From contig SKKS01000241.1 of NCBI GenBank assembly GCA_007123625.1, positions 1-8,136 of the forward strand: 8,136 nucleotides of DNA. Reading direction: 5' to 3'. The position numbers and the translations under genes are program-made. Positions 6,861-8,136 of this stretch are shown in pieces; positions within the stretch are counted from its first letter, which is position 1, and each line of letters starts with the position of its first letter. The notes beneath the pieces were generated by a model. The model did no database searches. It saw nothing but the letters and a program-made list of their open reading frames with translations, and had not been told where the DNA came from. This DNA is from Paracoccaceae bacterium (lineage in GTDB: Bacteria > Pseudomonadota > Alphaproteobacteria > Rhodobacterales > Rhodobacteraceae).

Positions 6861-7448
6861 ATGCGTACAGCCAGCATTTCCCGCAAGACCGCCGAGACCG
6901 AAATTACCGCAAGCGTCGATCTGGACGGCACCGGGCAGTATGATTGCGACACTGGCGTGGGATTCTTCGATCATATGCTGGACCAGCTGGCGCGTCATTC
7001 GCTGATCGACATCACGCTGCGGGCATCGGGCGATCTGCATATCGACGATCATCACACGGTCGAGGATTGCGGCATCGCGCTGGGGCAGGCGCTGGCCCGG
7101 GCGCTGGGCGACAAGCGCGGCATCCGGCGCTATGGCGAATGCGCGTTGGCGATGGACGACACGCAGGTGCGGTGCGCGCTGGACCTTTCGGGGCGGGCGT
7201 TTCTGGTATGGAACGTGGACTTCCTCACAGCGAAGATCGGCGCGTTCGACACCGAACTGGTGCGCGAGTTCTTTCAGGCGCTGGCCACCCATGGCGGGAT
7301 CACCCTGCATCTGGATCGGGTGCACGGGATCAACAGCCACCACATTGCCGAGGCGACCTTCAAGGCGGTGGCGCGCGCGCTGCGCATGGCGGTCGAGGCG
7401 GATCCGCGCAAGGGCGATGCGATCCCGTCGACCAAGGGAACGCTCTGA
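6861..7448 (+). CDS. hisB: Imidazoleglycerol-phosphate dehydratase
   Basis: This 195-residue cytoplasmic enzyme dehydrates imidazole glycerol phosphate to imidazole acetol phosphate in histidine biosynthesis. The two internal metal-binding repeats are intact: FFDHMLDQLARH (35-46) with DDHHTVED (62-69; His64, His65, Glu68), and HGINSHHIAE (155-164; His160, His161, Glu164). These ligands bind the manganese ions of the active site in the family. It ends with the typical PSTKGTL. The length matches the monofunctional dehydratase, without the N-terminal phosphatase domain of the enterobacterial bifunctional HisB. The ATG at 6861 has CGGAG 8 nt upstream and gives the standard N-terminus (RTASISRKTAETEI). 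The open frame extends upstream to 6525, but that part is antisense to the membrane hydrolase and is not expected to be coding. hisH follows after 3 bp. Confidence 0.97.
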   Translation: MRTASISRKTAETEITASVDLDGTGQYDCDTGVGFFDHMLDQLARHSLIDITLRASGDLHIDDHHTVEDCGIALGQALARALGDKRGIRRYGECALAMDDTQVRCALDLSGRAFLVWNVDFLTAKIGAFDTELVREFFQALATHGGITLHLDRVHGINSHHIAEATFKAVARALRMAVEADPRKGDAIPSTKGTL

Positions 7449-7451
7449 GCG

Positions 7452-8090
7452 ATGCTGACGGTTCTGGTGGATTACGACAGCGGCAACCTGCATTCGGCGC
7501 AGAAAGCGTTCGAGCGCATGTCAGCGGAAGTGGGCGGCGGCGATGTTCTGGTGAGCAGCCGCGCCGAGGATGTGGCCCGCGCCGACCGCGTGGTGCTGCC
7601 CGGCGACGGGGCCTACCCGGCCTGCCGCGCCGCCCTCGATGCCGTGCCGGGGATGGTCGAGGCGCTGACCGAGGCGGTAATGATCCGCGCCGTGCCGTTC
7701 ATGGGCATTTGCGTGGGCATGCAGATGCTGGCCCGTGTAGGGCGCGAATACCGCGAGGCGCCCGGGCTGGACTGGATCGGCGGCGAGGTGGTGCGAATCG
7801 CGCCCGATGATCCGGCGCTGAAGGTGCCGCACATGGGGTGGAATGATCTGGTCATCGACCGCGCGCATCCGGTGCTGGACGGGCTTGCGACCGGCGATCA
7901 TGCCTATTTCGTGCATTCCTATCACTTCCGGGTGGCGGACCCGGCGCATCTGCTGGCGCATGTGGACTATGGCGGGCCGATCACCGCGATCGTGGGGCGC
8001 GACAATATCATCGGCACGCAGTTCCACCCCGAGAAAAGTCAGGCCAACGGACTGGCGATCATCCGCAATTTCCTGACCTGGCGCCCCTGA
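7452..8090 (+). CDS. hisH: Imidazole glycerol phosphate synthase, glutaminase subunit
   Basis: This 212-residue class I glutamine amidotransferase releases ammonia from glutamine and channels it to HisF, which converts PRFAR to imidazole glycerol phosphate and AICAR. The triad is complete: Cys87 in GICVGMQML (85-93), and His192 and Glu194 in FHPEKSQ. The family motifs DYDSGNL (7-13), LPGDGAY (49-55), KVPHMGWN (124-131) and YFVHSYHF (152-159) are all present, and the length is normal. Its ATG lies 3 bp after the hisB stop, with AAGGGA inside the end of hisB as a plausible SD, so the two genes should be cotranscribed. Its partner hisF is not in the window and may lie downstream. Confidence 0.97.
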   Translation: MLTVLVDYDSGNLHSAQKAFERMSAEVGGGDVLVSSRAEDVARADRVVLPGDGAYPACRAALDAVPGMVEALTEAVMIRAVPFMGICVGMQMLARVGREYREAPGLDWIGGEVVRIAPDDPALKVPHMGWNDLVIDRAHPVLDGLATGDHAYFVHSYHFRVADPAHLLAHVDYGGPITAIVGRDNIIGTQFHPEKSQANGLAIIRNFLTWRP

Positions 8091-8136
8091 TCAAGCGGGT
8101 GCGGCCTGCCGCGCGGCCCCCGCGGGTCCGTGCCCC

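Noticed and set aside
6677..6952. N-terminal extension of the membrane hydrolase up to 6952 (92 extra codons)
   Set aside because: It overlaps the 5' end of hisB antisense, has Arg/Pro-rich composition without domain character, and the ATG at 6676 has a strong GGAGG.
8091..8136. GC-rich tail after hisH as a terminator or the start of another gene
   Set aside because: No clear stem with a plausible loop and no start codon with an SD can be made out in these 46 bases.

Overview
The window looks like chromosomal DNA from a GC-rich alphaproteobacterium, most likely of the Rhodobacterales (Roseobacter/Rhodobacter type). This rests on the very high GC content, the compact gene packing with SD-led starts, and the gene set: a LOG-family protein divergent from an anchored LysM protein, a rhomboid protease, and a hisB-hisH pair. 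It is inferred from general features, not from a search. No mobile element, CRISPR array, tRNA or rRNA is visible, and no stretch over 300 bases lacks a gene.

Layout: (1) 82-693, minus strand, LOG-family nucleotide phosphoribohydrolase, with a GC hairpin (17-36) after it. (2) 694-811, a short divergent intergenic region with a candidate sigma70 promoter for the LOG gene. (3) 812-2680, plus strand, a 622-residue membrane-anchored protein with two Ig-like segments, a long acidic Pro/Ala/Glu/Asp-rich linker and a C-terminal LysM domain. (4) 2753-3589, plus strand, a rhomboid serine protease with an intact Ser-His pair. (5) 3590-3773, the gap between convergent genes, holding a perfect 15-bp inverted repeat that probably terminates one or both transcripts. 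(6) 3774-4478, minus strand, deoD. (7) 4550-6676, minus strand, a 708-residue multi-pass membrane alpha/beta-hydrolase that cannot be placed in a named family. (8) 6677-6860, a divergent intergenic region. (9) 6861-7448 hisB and (10) 7452-8090 hisH, plus strand, 3 bp apart and surely one operon. The final 46 bases (8091-8136) are GC-rich with no recognisable start; in related bacteria more his genes (hisA, hisF, hisE) usually lie downstream, outside this window.

How the genes fit together: HisB and HisH act in the same pathway. LOG and DeoD both cleave N-glycosidic bonds of nucleotides or nucleosides but are unlinked here. The LysM protein, rhomboid and membrane hydrolase all belong to the envelope but are not an evident system. 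Most of the window is ordinary core-type sequence. The least explained item is the membrane hydrolase, in which a block of about eight membrane segments is inserted between the N-terminal HG motif and the nucleophile elbow.
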